NCBI GenBank assembly: GCA_016714565.1
Contig: JADKDM010000015.1
Location: forward strand, 116,318-180,317
Origin: Candidatus Villigracilis propinquus
GTDB taxonomy: Bacteria; Chloroflexota; Anaerolineae; Anaerolineales; Villigracilaceae
Direction of reading: 5' to 3'
Length of the DNA: 64,000 bases
This document shows, piece by piece, positions 26,440-34,833 of this stretch. The notes beneath the pieces were generated by a model. That model did not search any database and was not told the origin of the DNA. It was given only the letters and a program-made list of their open reading frames with translations. Both the position numbers and the translations under genes were made by a program. How positions within the stretch are numbered: position 1 is the first letter of the stretch; every line of letters starts with the position of its first letter.

Positions 26440-28233
26440 ATGAAAAAAAATTATTCCATTCTCATCATCCTCGCATTCAGCCTGCTCGTTGGTTTCTTCA
26501 CCTTCAACCAATACGGTGAAAGCTGGGATGACAAGTCCCTGCAAAAATACGCGGTCAAATCCGTCAACGCCTACACCACCTGGCCGCAGCAGGGCGTTGT
26601 CAACCTCATCCGCGAAGACCTCGGCTACTACGGCCCGTTCTACATCATGCTTGTGGATCGTGCCACCGAATATCTCCGCACCTTCCTTTCCTTCCCGCTT
26701 CCCGATCTTCGCCATCTCATTTACTTCATCACATACCTCGCTGGCGTCTGGGCATTTTACTTACTCGCCAAACGCTGGCTGACCGAAATCCCCGCCCTCG
26801 GCGCAACCCTGCTTTTCATGACCCAACCCGTCCTCTGGGGCCACGCCTTCATCAACCCCAAAGACACGCCCTTCCTCTCCCTCTTTCTTCTTTCTCTTTA
26901 TTTTGGAATTCAAGCATTTGACAAGCTCGAACAGACTCAACCCACCGAGATTGATCCACGCTCCAAGAGAATCTCCGCGCTTCTGACCGCGCTCTGGCTT
27001 GTTTCTGTTTTCTCGCTCTTTCTCTTCACCCAGACATTTCACACCTACATCGAAAGCCTCGTCCTTTCCGCACAAGCAGGCGGGACAAATATCCTCTCCC
27101 TCATCGCCAAGAACATCACCGCCGTCCCCGCAGAGACATACATCCAGCGCTACTTCATCCTCTTCCTCCAACTCCGCACTTACTACTTTCTACTTTCCAC
27201 TCTCATCCTGTTTATCGTCTGGTACAAATACAATTACCAATTACCCATTACTCTTTTCTCCATTCTCCTCCCCGCCATCCTGCTCGGACTCACCACCTCC
27301 ACCCGCATCCTCGGCCCCTTTGCAGGAGTGCTCGTCGCGTATTACGCATTCCGCACCAAAGGCAAATCATCCATCCCCGCCATCGCCATGTACGCTGTGA
27401 TCGCACTCATCGCAACATATCTTAGCTGGCCCTACTTGTGGATGAATCCAATTCCGCGTTTCTTCGAGAGCCTGCGCGAGATGTCTCTCTACCCTTGGAA
27501 TGGACTCGTCATCTTCAACGGCGCTACCTACAGGTCAACGGATATTCCCTACACGTATCTCCCCGTTCTTCTCGCAATTCAATTGACCGAACCTGTCTGG
27601 GCGTTGTCGATTGCTGGATGGATAGTATCAATTGTCAGCGGGGGAAGAGGCGAGAAGCGTGGACTTGTCGAGTTGTCGCTGCTGTGGTTTGTCATCCCGT
27701 TGACTCTGTTCATCGCTTTGCACATCGCCTTGTACGATAATTTCAGACAGATATTATTTATCATCCCGCCTATCTTTTTGATGGCTGGCGTGGCGTTTGA
27801 AAAGATAAAGAATATCAAATGGCAGATTGCGGTGATTGCATTGAGTTTGCTTCCTGGGTTTGTGGGAATCGTCTCCCTGCATCCGTATGAATATATGTAT
27901 TACAACAGTTTCATCGGCGGCGTGGACGGTGCGTATGACCGCTACGATCTCGATTACTGGGGTATCTCGTATCGCGAGGCGGCGGAGTATGTGAATTCGG
28001 TGGCGCCGCCCAATGCGACGGTTTGGGTGGAAGGGCCATCGCATTTGTTTGCGCTCTTCGCAAGGGATGATTTAAAGATATACTCGCCTTCCGAAGTGGA
28101 GCGGGCTGAGAGTTATAGTTATGTTGTTGCGCTCACGCGTTACGACTTTGATGAGATCACCTATCCAGATGCGGAAGTTGTTTACCAAATCACGCGCGGT
28201 GATGCGGTGCTGGCTGTGATAAAAAAACCTTAA
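26440..28233 (+). CDS. GT-C (PMT/ArnT-like) membrane glycosyltransferase, paralogue B
   Basis: The start is the ATG at 26440; the frame is open from 26311, but that part overlaps the previous gene. The 597-residue protein repeats the layout of the gene at 23447: GESWDDKSLQKYAVKSVNAY, FINPKDTPF, and HPYEYMYYNSFIGG near the end. It carries about 100 extra residues in the middle (roughly residues 165-265) with two added hydrophobic stretches. It probably transfers a lipid-linked sugar outside the membrane. A strong palindromic terminator follows. Confidence 0.75.
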   Translation: MKKNYSILIILAFSLLVGFFTFNQYGESWDDKSLQKYAVKSVNAYTTWPQQGVVNLIREDLGYYGPFYIMLVDRATEYLRTFLSFPLPDLRHLIYFITYLAGVWAFYLLAKRWLTEIPALGATLLFMTQPVLWGHAFINPKDTPFLSLFLLSLYFGIQAFDKLEQTQPTEIDPRSKRISALLTALWLVSVFSLFLFTQTFHTYIESLVLSAQAGGTNILSLIAKNITAVPAETYIQRYFILFLQLRTYYFLLSTLILFIVWYKYNYQLPITLFSILLPAILLGLTTSTRILGPFAGVLVAYYAFRTKGKSSIPAIAMYAVIALIATYLSWPYLWMNPIPRFFESLREMSLYPWNGLVIFNGATYRSTDIPYTYLPVLLAIQLTEPVWALSIAGWIVSIVSGGRGEKRGLVELSLLWFVIPLTLFIALHIALYDNFRQILFIIPPIFLMAGVAFEKIKNIKWQIAVIALSLLPGFVGIVSLHPYEYMYYNSFIGGVDGAYDRYDLDYWGISYREAAEYVNSVAPPNATVWVEGPSHLFALFARDDLKIYSPSEVERAESYSYVVALTRYDFDEITYPDAEVVYQITRGDAVLAVIKKP

Positions 28234-28240
28234 ACATAAA

Positions 28241-28275
28241 TAGGTGACAGTCACTTTTAAAGTGACTGTCACCTA
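28241..28275 (+). terminator. Palindromic terminator after glycosyltransferase operon
   Basis: TAGGTGACAGTCACTTT pairs with AAAGTGACTGTCACCTA, 17 bp and perfect, right after the stop at 28233. It lacks a T-run, but its position supports an end of transcript. The inner GTGACAGTCAC may also belong to a repeat family. Confidence 0.6.
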
Positions 28276-28292
28276 AACATGAAAGAGAAACC

Positions 28293-29402
28293 ATGAACTT
28301 ACTTGAAACAATTTCTGAAAAAACTTTAGTTGCCGATGGCGCGATGGGAACCATGCTCCACGCGCGCGGCATTGGCTTTGACAAATGCTTTGACGAACTG
28401 AACCTGACCAACCCCATCGCTGTGGCGGAAATTCACCGTGAATACATCGAAGCGGGCGCAGAGTTGATCATCACCAATACGTTCAGCGCGAACCGTTACA
28501 AATTGACCAAACACGGATTACAGGATGATGTGGTCGCGATCAATCGCGCAGGCGTGGAACTTGCCAAGCGCATTGTCTCTGCCTCATTCAAAGATGTGCT
28601 CATCGCGGGAGACGTTGGCCCGCTTGGGGTGCGGATCGCTCCGTATGGCCGAGTCAAGCTCGAGGAAGCGCGAGCCGCTTTCGCGGAGCAGATCAAGGCC
28701 TTGGCAGAAGCAGGCGCAGACTTGATCGTCATCGAAACCATGAGCGATATTTATGAAATTCAGGAAGCCATCAAAGCAGCGAAGGAAACTTGTTCATTGC
28801 CTGTGATAGCTTCGGTAACATTCACCCGTGACGACCGCACCCTGCTTGGAGATTCTCCCGCAAAAGTTGCCCGCCGCATCGCAGAAGCTGGTGCAGATGT
28901 GATCGGCGTCAATTGTTCTGGTGGACCTTCACAGCTTTTGCGAATTCTGAAGCAAATGCGGCAAGCCGTTCCCAATGGAAAGTTTTGGGTCAAGCCGAAC
29001 GCAGGCTGGCCCGAGCAGGTCAGCGGACGAATCATGTATCCGGCGGACGCAGAATACTTCGGCGATTACGCGCTTTCATTCCGCGCGGCGGGCGCGAACA
29101 TCGTCGGCGGTTGCTGCGGAACCACGCCCTTGCATATTGCATCGATGAAAAAGGCGTTGGAATCTGTCCTTCAGACCTCGGAGGTCTTAGAGACCTCGGA
29201 GGTCTTGGACGATGATTCCGCCGAGCAGGAAGAACAACCTACCCAGCTTGCCCAAAAACTTGCGAAAGAAAATTTTCCATCTGTGTGGAAATGGATCCCC
29301 CGCGCGGCCTTTCCACTCATAAACTTCTTGCGGGCGCATCCCTTCTTTATGACTCAGGCGCAGATGTCATCAACGTGGCGGATAGTCCGCTGGCGCGCAT
29401 GA
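28293..29402 (+). CDS. Bifunctional homocysteine S-methyltransferase/MTHFR, N-terminal domain (frameshifted)
   Basis: Residues 1 to about 290 form a homocysteine methyltransferase barrel: DGAMGTMLHARG, NTFSANRYKL, and zinc ligands GVNCSGGP and VGGCCGTTPLH. A linker follows that contains two copies of an 18-base repeat (TSEVLETSEVL). At 29270 the family sequence jumps to the -1 frame, where SICVEMDPPRG of the MTHFR domain continues; the tail to 29402 is out of frame. The full protein (28293-30133, about 610 residues) matches YitJ-type enzymes, which methylate homocysteine and reduce methylenetetrahydrofolate. The junction A-AAT-TTT is a homopolymer pair and also fits a -1 slippery site. Confidence 0.85.
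   Translation: MNLLETISEKTLVADGAMGTMLHARGIGFDKCFDELNLTNPIAVAEIHREYIEAGAELIITNTFSANRYKLTKHGLQDDVVAINRAGVELAKRIVSASFKDVLIAGDVGPLGVRIAPYGRVKLEEARAAFAEQIKALAEAGADLIVIETMSDIYEIQEAIKAAKETCSLPVIASVTFTRDDRTLLGDSPAKVARRIAEAGADVIGVNCSGGPSQLLRILKQMRQAVPNGKFWVKPNAGWPEQVSGRIMYPADAEYFGDYALSFRAAGANIVGGCCGTTPLHIASMKKALESVLQTSEVLETSEVLDDDSAEQEEQPTQLAQKLAKENFPSVWKWIPRAAFPLINFLRAHPFFMTQAQMSSTWRIVRWRA
29174..29210. repeat. Tandem 18-bp palindromic repeat in coding linker
   Basis: AGACCTCGGAGGTCTTAG is followed by AGACCTCGGAGGTCTTGG. Each unit holds the 15-base palindrome AGACCTCGGAGGTCT. It encodes TSEVLETSEVL in the linker between the methyltransferase and MTHFR domains. Confidence 0.7.
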
Positions 29403-30133
29403 GAATGTCCGCATGGGCAGTTTGTGATGTGGTGCAGCGCAAGATCGGTGTGGAAACTACGTTGCATTTCCCAACCCGTGGAAGAAATCTCCTGCGCGTG
29501 CAAGGTGACTTGCTCGCCGCGCACGCCATCGGCCTGCGAAATGTTTTCGTGGTGATGGGCGATCCCACATCCATTGGCGATTATCCCGAAGCCACCGATA
29601 ACTACGATCTCGTTCCATCGGGTCTCATCAAACTTATCAAGCAGGGTTTCAACATGGGCCTGGATCATTCGGGCACGAGCATCGGCCAACCCACCAGCTT
29701 TTTCGTTGGCGCCGCGCTCAACCTCTGTCCGCAAGATATGGATACCGAAGTAAAAAATCTGCATCGCAAAATTAAAGCAGGCGCCGATTTCTTCCTCACC
29801 CAGCCCATCTATCGCGCCGATTACGGCCCAACTTTAATTGAAGCCTACGAAGCCAAACACGGCAAATTGGACAAGCCCATTCTCGCGGGCATCCTTCCGT
29901 TGGTCAGCGCCAAACACGCCACCTTCCTGCACAACGAAGTCCCCGGCATTTCCATTCCCGAAGAAGCGCACAAACGTATCACCTCCGCTGGAGAGAACGC
30001 ATCAAAAGTCGGCGTGGAACTCGCCGTGGAATTAATTCAAGGTATCAAAAGCTGGGCGCATGGCATCTACATCATGCCCCAATTCCATCGCTACGACATG
30101 ATCTCCGAAATCATTGTGGCGGTCAAGGAATAA
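29285..30133 (+). CDS. Bifunctional homocysteine S-methyltransferase/MTHFR, methylenetetrahydrofolate reductase domain
   Basis: This frame carries the MetF-type FAD barrel: VEMDPPRGLSTHKLL, DVINVADSPLARMRMSAW, TRGRNLLRVQGDLLAAHA, NVFVVMGDP and QPIYRADYGP. It reduces 5,10-methylenetetrahydrofolate to the 5-methyl form, giving MetH and the fused methyltransferase their methyl donor. The first in-frame ATG (29285) lies inside the conserved start of the domain, so independent translation would clip it. It should be joined to 28293-29270. The next gene starts 43 bp after its stop. Confidence 0.87.
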   Translation: MEMDPPRGLSTHKLLAGASLLYDSGADVINVADSPLARMRMSAWAVCDVVQRKIGVETTLHFPTRGRNLLRVQGDLLAAHAIGLRNVFVVMGDPTSIGDYPEATDNYDLVPSGLIKLIKQGFNMGLDHSGTSIGQPTSFFVGAALNLCPQDMDTEVKNLHRKIKAGADFFLTQPIYRADYGPTLIEAYEAKHGKLDKPILAGILPLVSAKHATFLHNEVPGISIPEEAHKRITSAGENASKVGVELAVELIQGIKSWAHGIYIMPQFHRYDMISEIIVAVKE

Positions 30134-30176
30134 ATCTCTGGAGTCAGGCAGTCTTGCTGCCCGACATATCGCCCCA

Positions 30177-32066
30177 ATGAAACTCCTCCCTCGCGCCATC
30201 ATTAGCCTGTTGATCGGATTCCTCGTCAGCTATTTTCTAGCTTTCACCTTCTTCCACCTCGCTGATTATTCTTCACTGATAGATCGCCTCTTTCTGACCG
30301 TTGTGCCTGCTCTGGCCATCGGCATTCTCCTCTTTGAAACATTCCCCGCCATCTCGCAATGGACAGTCCGCATCCGCGCGCAATATTCCCTTGCTCACTA
30401 TCTGATCGGATTCCTCCTCAGCCTGAACCTAACCTACGGAGCCGTTGGATTTTTGAACGAACCGCTTCGGACTCCCTTTGGCATGATTCTGTTTACTGCA
30501 ATATTCATTACCCTTGGCAGCGCCGCTGGTTATTACCTCATCCGCCGCACTGCGGACTCTTTCCGCAATGGGTTTTTGAGCAAGCCTATCAATGTCATCC
30601 TTGCCCTTGCCTTGCCATTGCTTTTTGTCGCGCTCATTTATGCAAGCACACAATTCCCGTCCATGTTCGTCATGGACTACATCATTGTCCCGCAGAAGTG
30701 GATGGCATTATTCATCCTGACTGCATTGGCGGCGGGAGTTGGTGGGTTGGTGGTTCTTGAAAAAAATGAAGCAGGTGGGTATTCCGAAAGATTTCAGCAA
30801 ACGAACTTATACACATCCCTCTCTCAAAACCTGCCTGGCCTCTACGCAGGCGGGATGTTCTTCCTCATCTATCTCATCATCGCCCGCACACTCAATCATC
30901 CTGCCCTCAGCACCAACAGCGTGCTCTTCGAAGCAGACGCAGGCCCGTGGATGACCATCCTCGCCAGCCCAAATGGGGATGTGGTCAACCGCTCCGTCCA
31001 CCCGTTGACATTGCTCATCATCCGTCCGCTTGTTCGGTTGGTGGCTGGCTTCATGGGCGAGCGCTGGGATCTTGGTGGAATGTTGGTCTCTGCCGCAGTC
31101 GGCGGACTTTGTGTTTTCATGGCATGGCTTTTCATCAAACGCGCTACAAATTCCAAAACCTACGCCTTCATCTTTTCGATCCTGCTTGGCTCCACAGCCA
31201 CGCACCTGCTCTTCGGCTCACTCACAGAGAATTATATTTTTGGCGCCGCCGCATTGATATTTTTCTTCCTCTTAATCCAATCTGACGAAAAACGATTCTC
31301 TGTTCTCATCCCTGCGGGCTTATTGCTGTTTGGAATCACCGTCACAAATATTGCGCAAGGTGTTATCGGCTTGTTTTTCAATAAACTTGGCCTCCGCCGT
31401 CTGGTGCAATACACAGTATTGGTGTTCGCCTCAGGTGTGCTGTTGACTACCATCACCAGCGCACTTTATCGAGATACACAGACTTTCTTTTTTGTCCCCG
31501 CTGATCTTGCCTTTGAATTCAACTTCGTCAAAAAAGATCAGGGCACCTCGACCGCGAATCTTGTTGAAAAAATTCAGGTGGTCAGCCGCACCATGCTTTT
31601 GTATGGGGTCATTGGCCCCAGTCCCATTGAGGCCATCTCAGAGAAACCTCCATTTCCCACAATTGACTTCAAGACATTCGATATCCGCGAGAATCGCCTT
31701 GCTTCCTACAAGGGACTTGGCAACATTCCACTGGCGTTATGGCTGGTTCTGTTCGCCGGGGCATTTCTCGTCTTTATCAAGAATATCCGCACCTCCAAAC
31801 ACCTGCCACTTATGCTTGGGTTGCTTGGCACGCTCGCATTCAACTTCCTCATGCACTTGATCTATGGCACGGAGCTTTTCCTTTACACATCGTATTGGAT
31901 GTACGCTCTCGTCTTCTTTGTCGCATTGGCTCTGTCAGAATTTGCTGAGAAAAAATGGTTTGAAGTTGCGATAACTATTTTTGTTCTGGTTTTGATGGTC
32001 AACAACTTCTGGTTCATCTTCATCATCCTGCGCGGACTTGCTCCCTTTTACGCGGCAGTGCCATAA
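30177..32066 (+). CDS. Large polytopic membrane protein, GT-C-like, unknown
   Basis: The start is the ATG at 30177, giving 629 residues. About fourteen to sixteen hydrophobic segments are visible. An extracytoplasmic loop near residues 250-290 (LFEADAGPWMTILASPNGD, then NRSVHPLTLLIIRPLVRL) carries acidic residues as in GT-C glycosyltransferases, and a large loop near 440-500 interrupts the helices. No family is recognised with certainty. Its place near the glycosyltransferase operon fits glycan assembly. A palindrome (GTCAGGCAG with CTGCCCGAC) lies just before the start. Confidence 0.6.
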   Translation: MKLLPRAIISLLIGFLVSYFLAFTFFHLADYSSLIDRLFLTVVPALAIGILLFETFPAISQWTVRIRAQYSLAHYLIGFLLSLNLTYGAVGFLNEPLRTPFGMILFTAIFITLGSAAGYYLIRRTADSFRNGFLSKPINVILALALPLLFVALIYASTQFPSMFVMDYIIVPQKWMALFILTALAAGVGGLVVLEKNEAGGYSERFQQTNLYTSLSQNLPGLYAGGMFFLIYLIIARTLNHPALSTNSVLFEADAGPWMTILASPNGDVVNRSVHPLTLLIIRPLVRLVAGFMGERWDLGGMLVSAAVGGLCVFMAWLFIKRATNSKTYAFIFSILLGSTATHLLFGSLTENYIFGAAALIFFFLLIQSDEKRFSVLIPAGLLLFGITVTNIAQGVIGLFFNKLGLRRLVQYTVLVFASGVLLTTITSALYRDTQTFFFVPADLAFEFNFVKKDQGTSTANLVEKIQVVSRTMLLYGVIGPSPIEAISEKPPFPTIDFKTFDIRENRLASYKGLGNIPLALWLVLFAGAFLVFIKNIRTSKHLPLMLGLLGTLAFNFLMHLIYGTELFLYTSYWMYALVFFVALALSEFAEKKWFEVAITIFVLVLMVNNFWFIFIILRGLAPFYAAVP

Positions 32067-32075
32067 AAAAAAGCG

Positions 32076-32160
32076 CGTCATTGCGAGGACATTGTTCGTC
32101 TGCCCGACACATGCGCCGTACGCCAGTGCGGTGAGCAATCTCATAGTAGATTCAGAACGG
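32076..32160. repeat. TCATTGCGAGG dispersed element, partial copy
   Basis: GCGTCATTGCGAGGAC at the left and GAGCAATCTCATAG at the right match one end and the inner part of the elements at 17243 and 57597. The right-hand inverse end is lost. It fills the gap between the membrane protein and coaX genes. Confidence 0.6.
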
Positions 32161-32174
32161 GGTAAAATACATGC

Positions 32175-32939
32175 ATGCTCCTCACCATTGACATCGGCAA
32201 CACCAACCTCACGCTTGGCCTCTACGAAGGCGATAAACTCGGCGCGCACTGGCGTCTCGCCACGGACCACAACCGAATGCCTGATGAATACGGCCTCCAG
32301 TTTTTAGGTCTCCTGCAAAATGCGGGCAAGACCTTGGCTGAACTTGATGGCGTTTCGCTTGCATCCGTTGTGCCGCCATTGACGGGACGTGTCATCCAAG
32401 CCTGCCGTGAGTATCTCAAGCAGGAACCGCTGGTTGTGGATGCAGGCATCAAAACGGGAATCAAGATCCGCTACGAAGACCCGCGTGCCGTAGGTGCGGA
32501 CCGTGTCTGCGATGCGGTGGCGGTGATGAAATTGTACGGCGGCCCCGCCTGTGTGGTGGACTTTGGCACAGCTACTACTTTCAATGCAGTCACGAAAGAT
32601 GGCGAATATCTCGGCGGCGCGATTACTGCGGGGATTAATCTCGCGGCGGAGGCGCTTTACACGCACGCGGCAAAACTCCCGCGCATTGATTTGCAGGTGC
32701 CGCCTTCTGTCATTGGGCGCAATACTGTCCATGCGATGCAATCGGGTTTACTGTTTGGATATGTGAGCATGGTCGAGGGGATGGTAGCAAGATTCAGATC
32801 CGAGTTGGGAAGCGATATGAAAGTTGTCGCAACAGGCGGGCTGGCGGAAGTCGTTGCCAAAGAAACAAAGGTCATCAATATAATAGCTCCCTGGCTGACG
32901 TTGGATGGTTTGCGTATGATCTGGGAGCTTAATCATTGA
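32175..32939 (+). CDS. coaX: Type III pantothenate kinase
   Basis: The 254-residue protein has the full CoaX set: phosphate-binding start LLTIDIGNTNLTLGLYEGD, VKIRY-type GIKIRYEDPRAVGADRVCDAV, VVDFGTATTFNAV and GGAITAGINLAAEAL, with the catalytic Asp in GADR. It phosphorylates pantothenate in the first step of coenzyme A synthesis, in the cytoplasm, and typically needs a monovalent cation. The gene is alone, convergent with the transporter gene at 33013, and follows a dispersed repeat. The ribosome binding site is weak. Confidence 0.93.
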   Translation: MLLTIDIGNTNLTLGLYEGDKLGAHWRLATDHNRMPDEYGLQFLGLLQNAGKTLAELDGVSLASVVPPLTGRVIQACREYLKQEPLVVDAGIKTGIKIRYEDPRAVGADRVCDAVAVMKLYGGPACVVDFGTATTFNAVTKDGEYLGGAITAGINLAAEALYTHAAKLPRIDLQVPPSVIGRNTVHAMQSGLLFGYVSMVEGMVARFRSELGSDMKVVATGGLAEVVAKETKVINIIAPWLTLDGLRMIWELNH

Positions 32940-33012
32940 TTTCTGCGTGCTCAAAAATATCCGTTACTTTTTATCCGTTTGTCCGCTTTGCGCAAGCCAT
33001 CCGTTGCATAAA

Positions 33013-33930
33013 TTAATCGGTAAAGCGCAGTAGGATCACGCCGGTAAAAACTAACAGGCTTCCAAAAAGCTGCGGCCCCGTGAGAATCTCACTCAATAAG
33101 AAATAAGCCCAAATTGCTGTGAACGCGGGTTCAAGCGTGGCAATTAAATTAGCCGTGGTGGGGGAAAGGTAGCGGATGCTCAACGTATAAAGGCCAAATC
33201 CGCCGAGTGTTGGCGCAACGCCAAGAAAGAAAAGAATCCCCCAGCCTGCAACTGAATCTCCAAGCCAAAGCATATCTGTGAAAACAGGTTGTCTGGTGAT
33301 GAATAGATCGCTGCCGATGTTGAAGAAAAATAAGAACACGGTGGCTATTGAAAAGCTGTAAAGCAGCGCCGTCCATGAATCAATGTGATTGTCGGATGCA
33401 TGTTTGCCTTGCAGGTTGTAGATGGCGAAGAGCAGACCCGTCAATAGGCCAAAGATGATGCCCAACGGGTTAAGATTCCATGTAGAGGGATTGTACGCGC
33501 CAGAGACGAAAATGATCCCAGCAAGGCTTAGCAAAATGGAAATAATTTTCATATTGCTGAATTTTTCTTTTAGAAAGATCTTGCTTAAGATCGCCGTCAT
33601 GGCAGGCGAGGAAAATGCCATTACGGTGGCAACAGCCGCCCCGTTGTATTGAACCGAAAATGTCCACATTGAGTTGAAGACCGCCAGCACAAATCCATAA
33701 ACGACCATGAACTTCCAATGCGCTTGGTCAAGTTGAAAGCGCGGACGACTAAATAGCAATAATCCCACGACCATGCCAAATGAAACGAACAAGTCCCGCC
33801 AGACTGCCAGAACCAGTGAAGGCAGCGAATAGGTTACGTTCAGGTAGCTGATGATAATGCCCGTGGATGACCATAAAACGGTGGCGATCAGTGCAATAAT
33901 ATATCCGCGTGATTGTGACTTGAGGGGCAT
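33013..33930 (-). CDS. EamA-family (DMT superfamily) transporter
   Basis: This 305-residue membrane protein has ten predicted helices in two EamA repeats: RGYIIALIATVLWSSTG opens the first, and GIIFGLLTGLLFAIYNL opens the second. TLEPAFTAIWAYFLLSE near the end is a typical EamA signature. Relatives export amino acids, metabolites or drugs; the substrate is unknown. It starts at 33930 and is divergent from the hdr-mvh operon. Confidence 0.85.
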   Translation of the reverse strand: MPLKSQSRGYIIALIATVLWSSTGIIISYLNVTYSLPSLVLAVWRDLFVSFGMVVGLLLFSRPRFQLDQAHWKFMVVYGFVLAVFNSMWTFSVQYNGAAVATVMAFSSPAMTAILSKIFLKEKFSNMKIISILLSLAGIIFVSGAYNPSTWNLNPLGIIFGLLTGLLFAIYNLQGKHASDNHIDSWTALLYSFSIATVFLFFFNIGSDLFITRQPVFTDMLWLGDSVAGWGILFFLGVAPTLGGFGLYTLSIRYLSPTTANLIATLEPAFTAIWAYFLLSEILTGPQLFGSLLVFTGVILLRFTD

Positions 33931-34109
33931 GATTTCTCCATGGAAAAAAGATAACTGTTTTTATAAAGCAGATGGCTGTCTCTAGATTTGCTCCCATTGT
34001 ATGGGAGTTCCTGAATTTGGTCGAACGTTTTTTGGATACTTGCTGGTTGGATAGGTTTTGGGGTTGTTAAAAGTTGGAGGCAGAAAATATTACTTGTCGA
34101 TCCATATTT

Positions 34110-34125
34110 TGTGACTTAAGTCACA
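34110..34125. promoter_or_regulatory. Perfect CRP/FNR-family operator upstream of hdr-mvh operon
   Basis: TGTGACTTAAGTCACA is a perfect 16-base palindrome and an exact match to TGTGA-N6-TCACA. It lies about 118 bp before the hdrC start. A TATGAT (about 34153) or TATACT (about 34171) could be the -10 element, putting the site near -45 or -65, both usual for activation. A second inverted repeat (ATGTC-N5-GACAT) lies at about 34157-34171. Confidence 0.65.
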
Positions 34126-34242
34126 TTCCAATAGGATTAATTAAACTAGTTTTATGATGTCTGGACGACATATACTTTTTGGAATATGGAGTAATTAAAT
34201 ATTTTTCATCATTAATACCGTATCTGTCTAAAGGAGAGGGCT

Positions 34243-34833
34243 ATGCCTGAAACTGTTGTACGTCCAAGAGCCGGTTTGAATGTGCCTGAGGATTTGTCCC
34301 TGCTGGAACATGTGAGTGCAGCGACTGCCGGAGTTTCACACTTGCAAATGTGCATCCAGTGTGGATCATGCGGTGGGTCGTGTCCATCAGCTTCTGACAT
34401 GGATCATACTCCTCGCATGTTGTTCGCAATGCTGCGTGCGGGATTGCGGGATGAAGTACTCCGAAGTAATACCCCGTGGATCTGCGTCTCCTGTTATCAC
34501 TGTGTGGTGCGCTGCCCGCAGAACGTGCATATCACTGATGTGATGTACACGATCAAGGCGATGGCGATCCGCGAAAAGATCTTCGCTGATACGACTGCGT
34601 CCGATTTCTCTGAGACCTTTGTTGAAATGGTCGAGAAATACGGGCGCAGTTTTGAATTTGGGCTGGCAACACGGCATTATCTGAAGCATCAGCCTCTGCG
34701 TCTGCCCGGTATGACCGGCATGGGTCTGGGGATGTTAACCAAGAGCCGCATGAGCATCACTCCCAAACGCATCAAAAATATGCCGCAACTCACCGCCATT
34801 CTCGATAAGGCAAAGAAACTGGAGTTGTCATGA
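34243..34833 (+). CDS. hdrC: Heterodisulfide reductase-like subunit C
   Basis: The 196-residue soluble protein has two [4Fe-4S] motifs (CIQCGSCGGSCP and CVSCYHCVVRCP) and the HdrC context DMDHTPRMLFAMLRAGLRDEVL between them. It links HdrA to the HdrB active site. A strong AAGGAGAG ribosome binding site precedes it. It is the first gene of a nine-gene run to 42228, and its stop overlaps the hdrB start (ATGA). Bacteria lack the CoM-S-S-CoB disulfide of methanogens, so the natural acceptor of this complex is open. Confidence 0.88.
   Translation: MPETVVRPRAGLNVPEDLSLLEHVSAATAGVSHLQMCIQCGSCGGSCPSASDMDHTPRMLFAMLRAGLRDEVLRSNTPWICVSCYHCVVRCPQNVHITDVMYTIKAMAIREKIFADTTASDFSETFVEMVEKYGRSFEFGLATRHYLKHQPLRLPGMTGMGLGMLTKSRMSITPKRIKNMPQLTAILDKAKKLELS

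Noticed and set aside
28241..28275. GTGACAGTCAC palindrome as another CRP-type site
   Set aside because: Spacing and flanks differ from TGTGA-N6-TCACA, and it lies right after a stop codon as a terminator-like hairpin.
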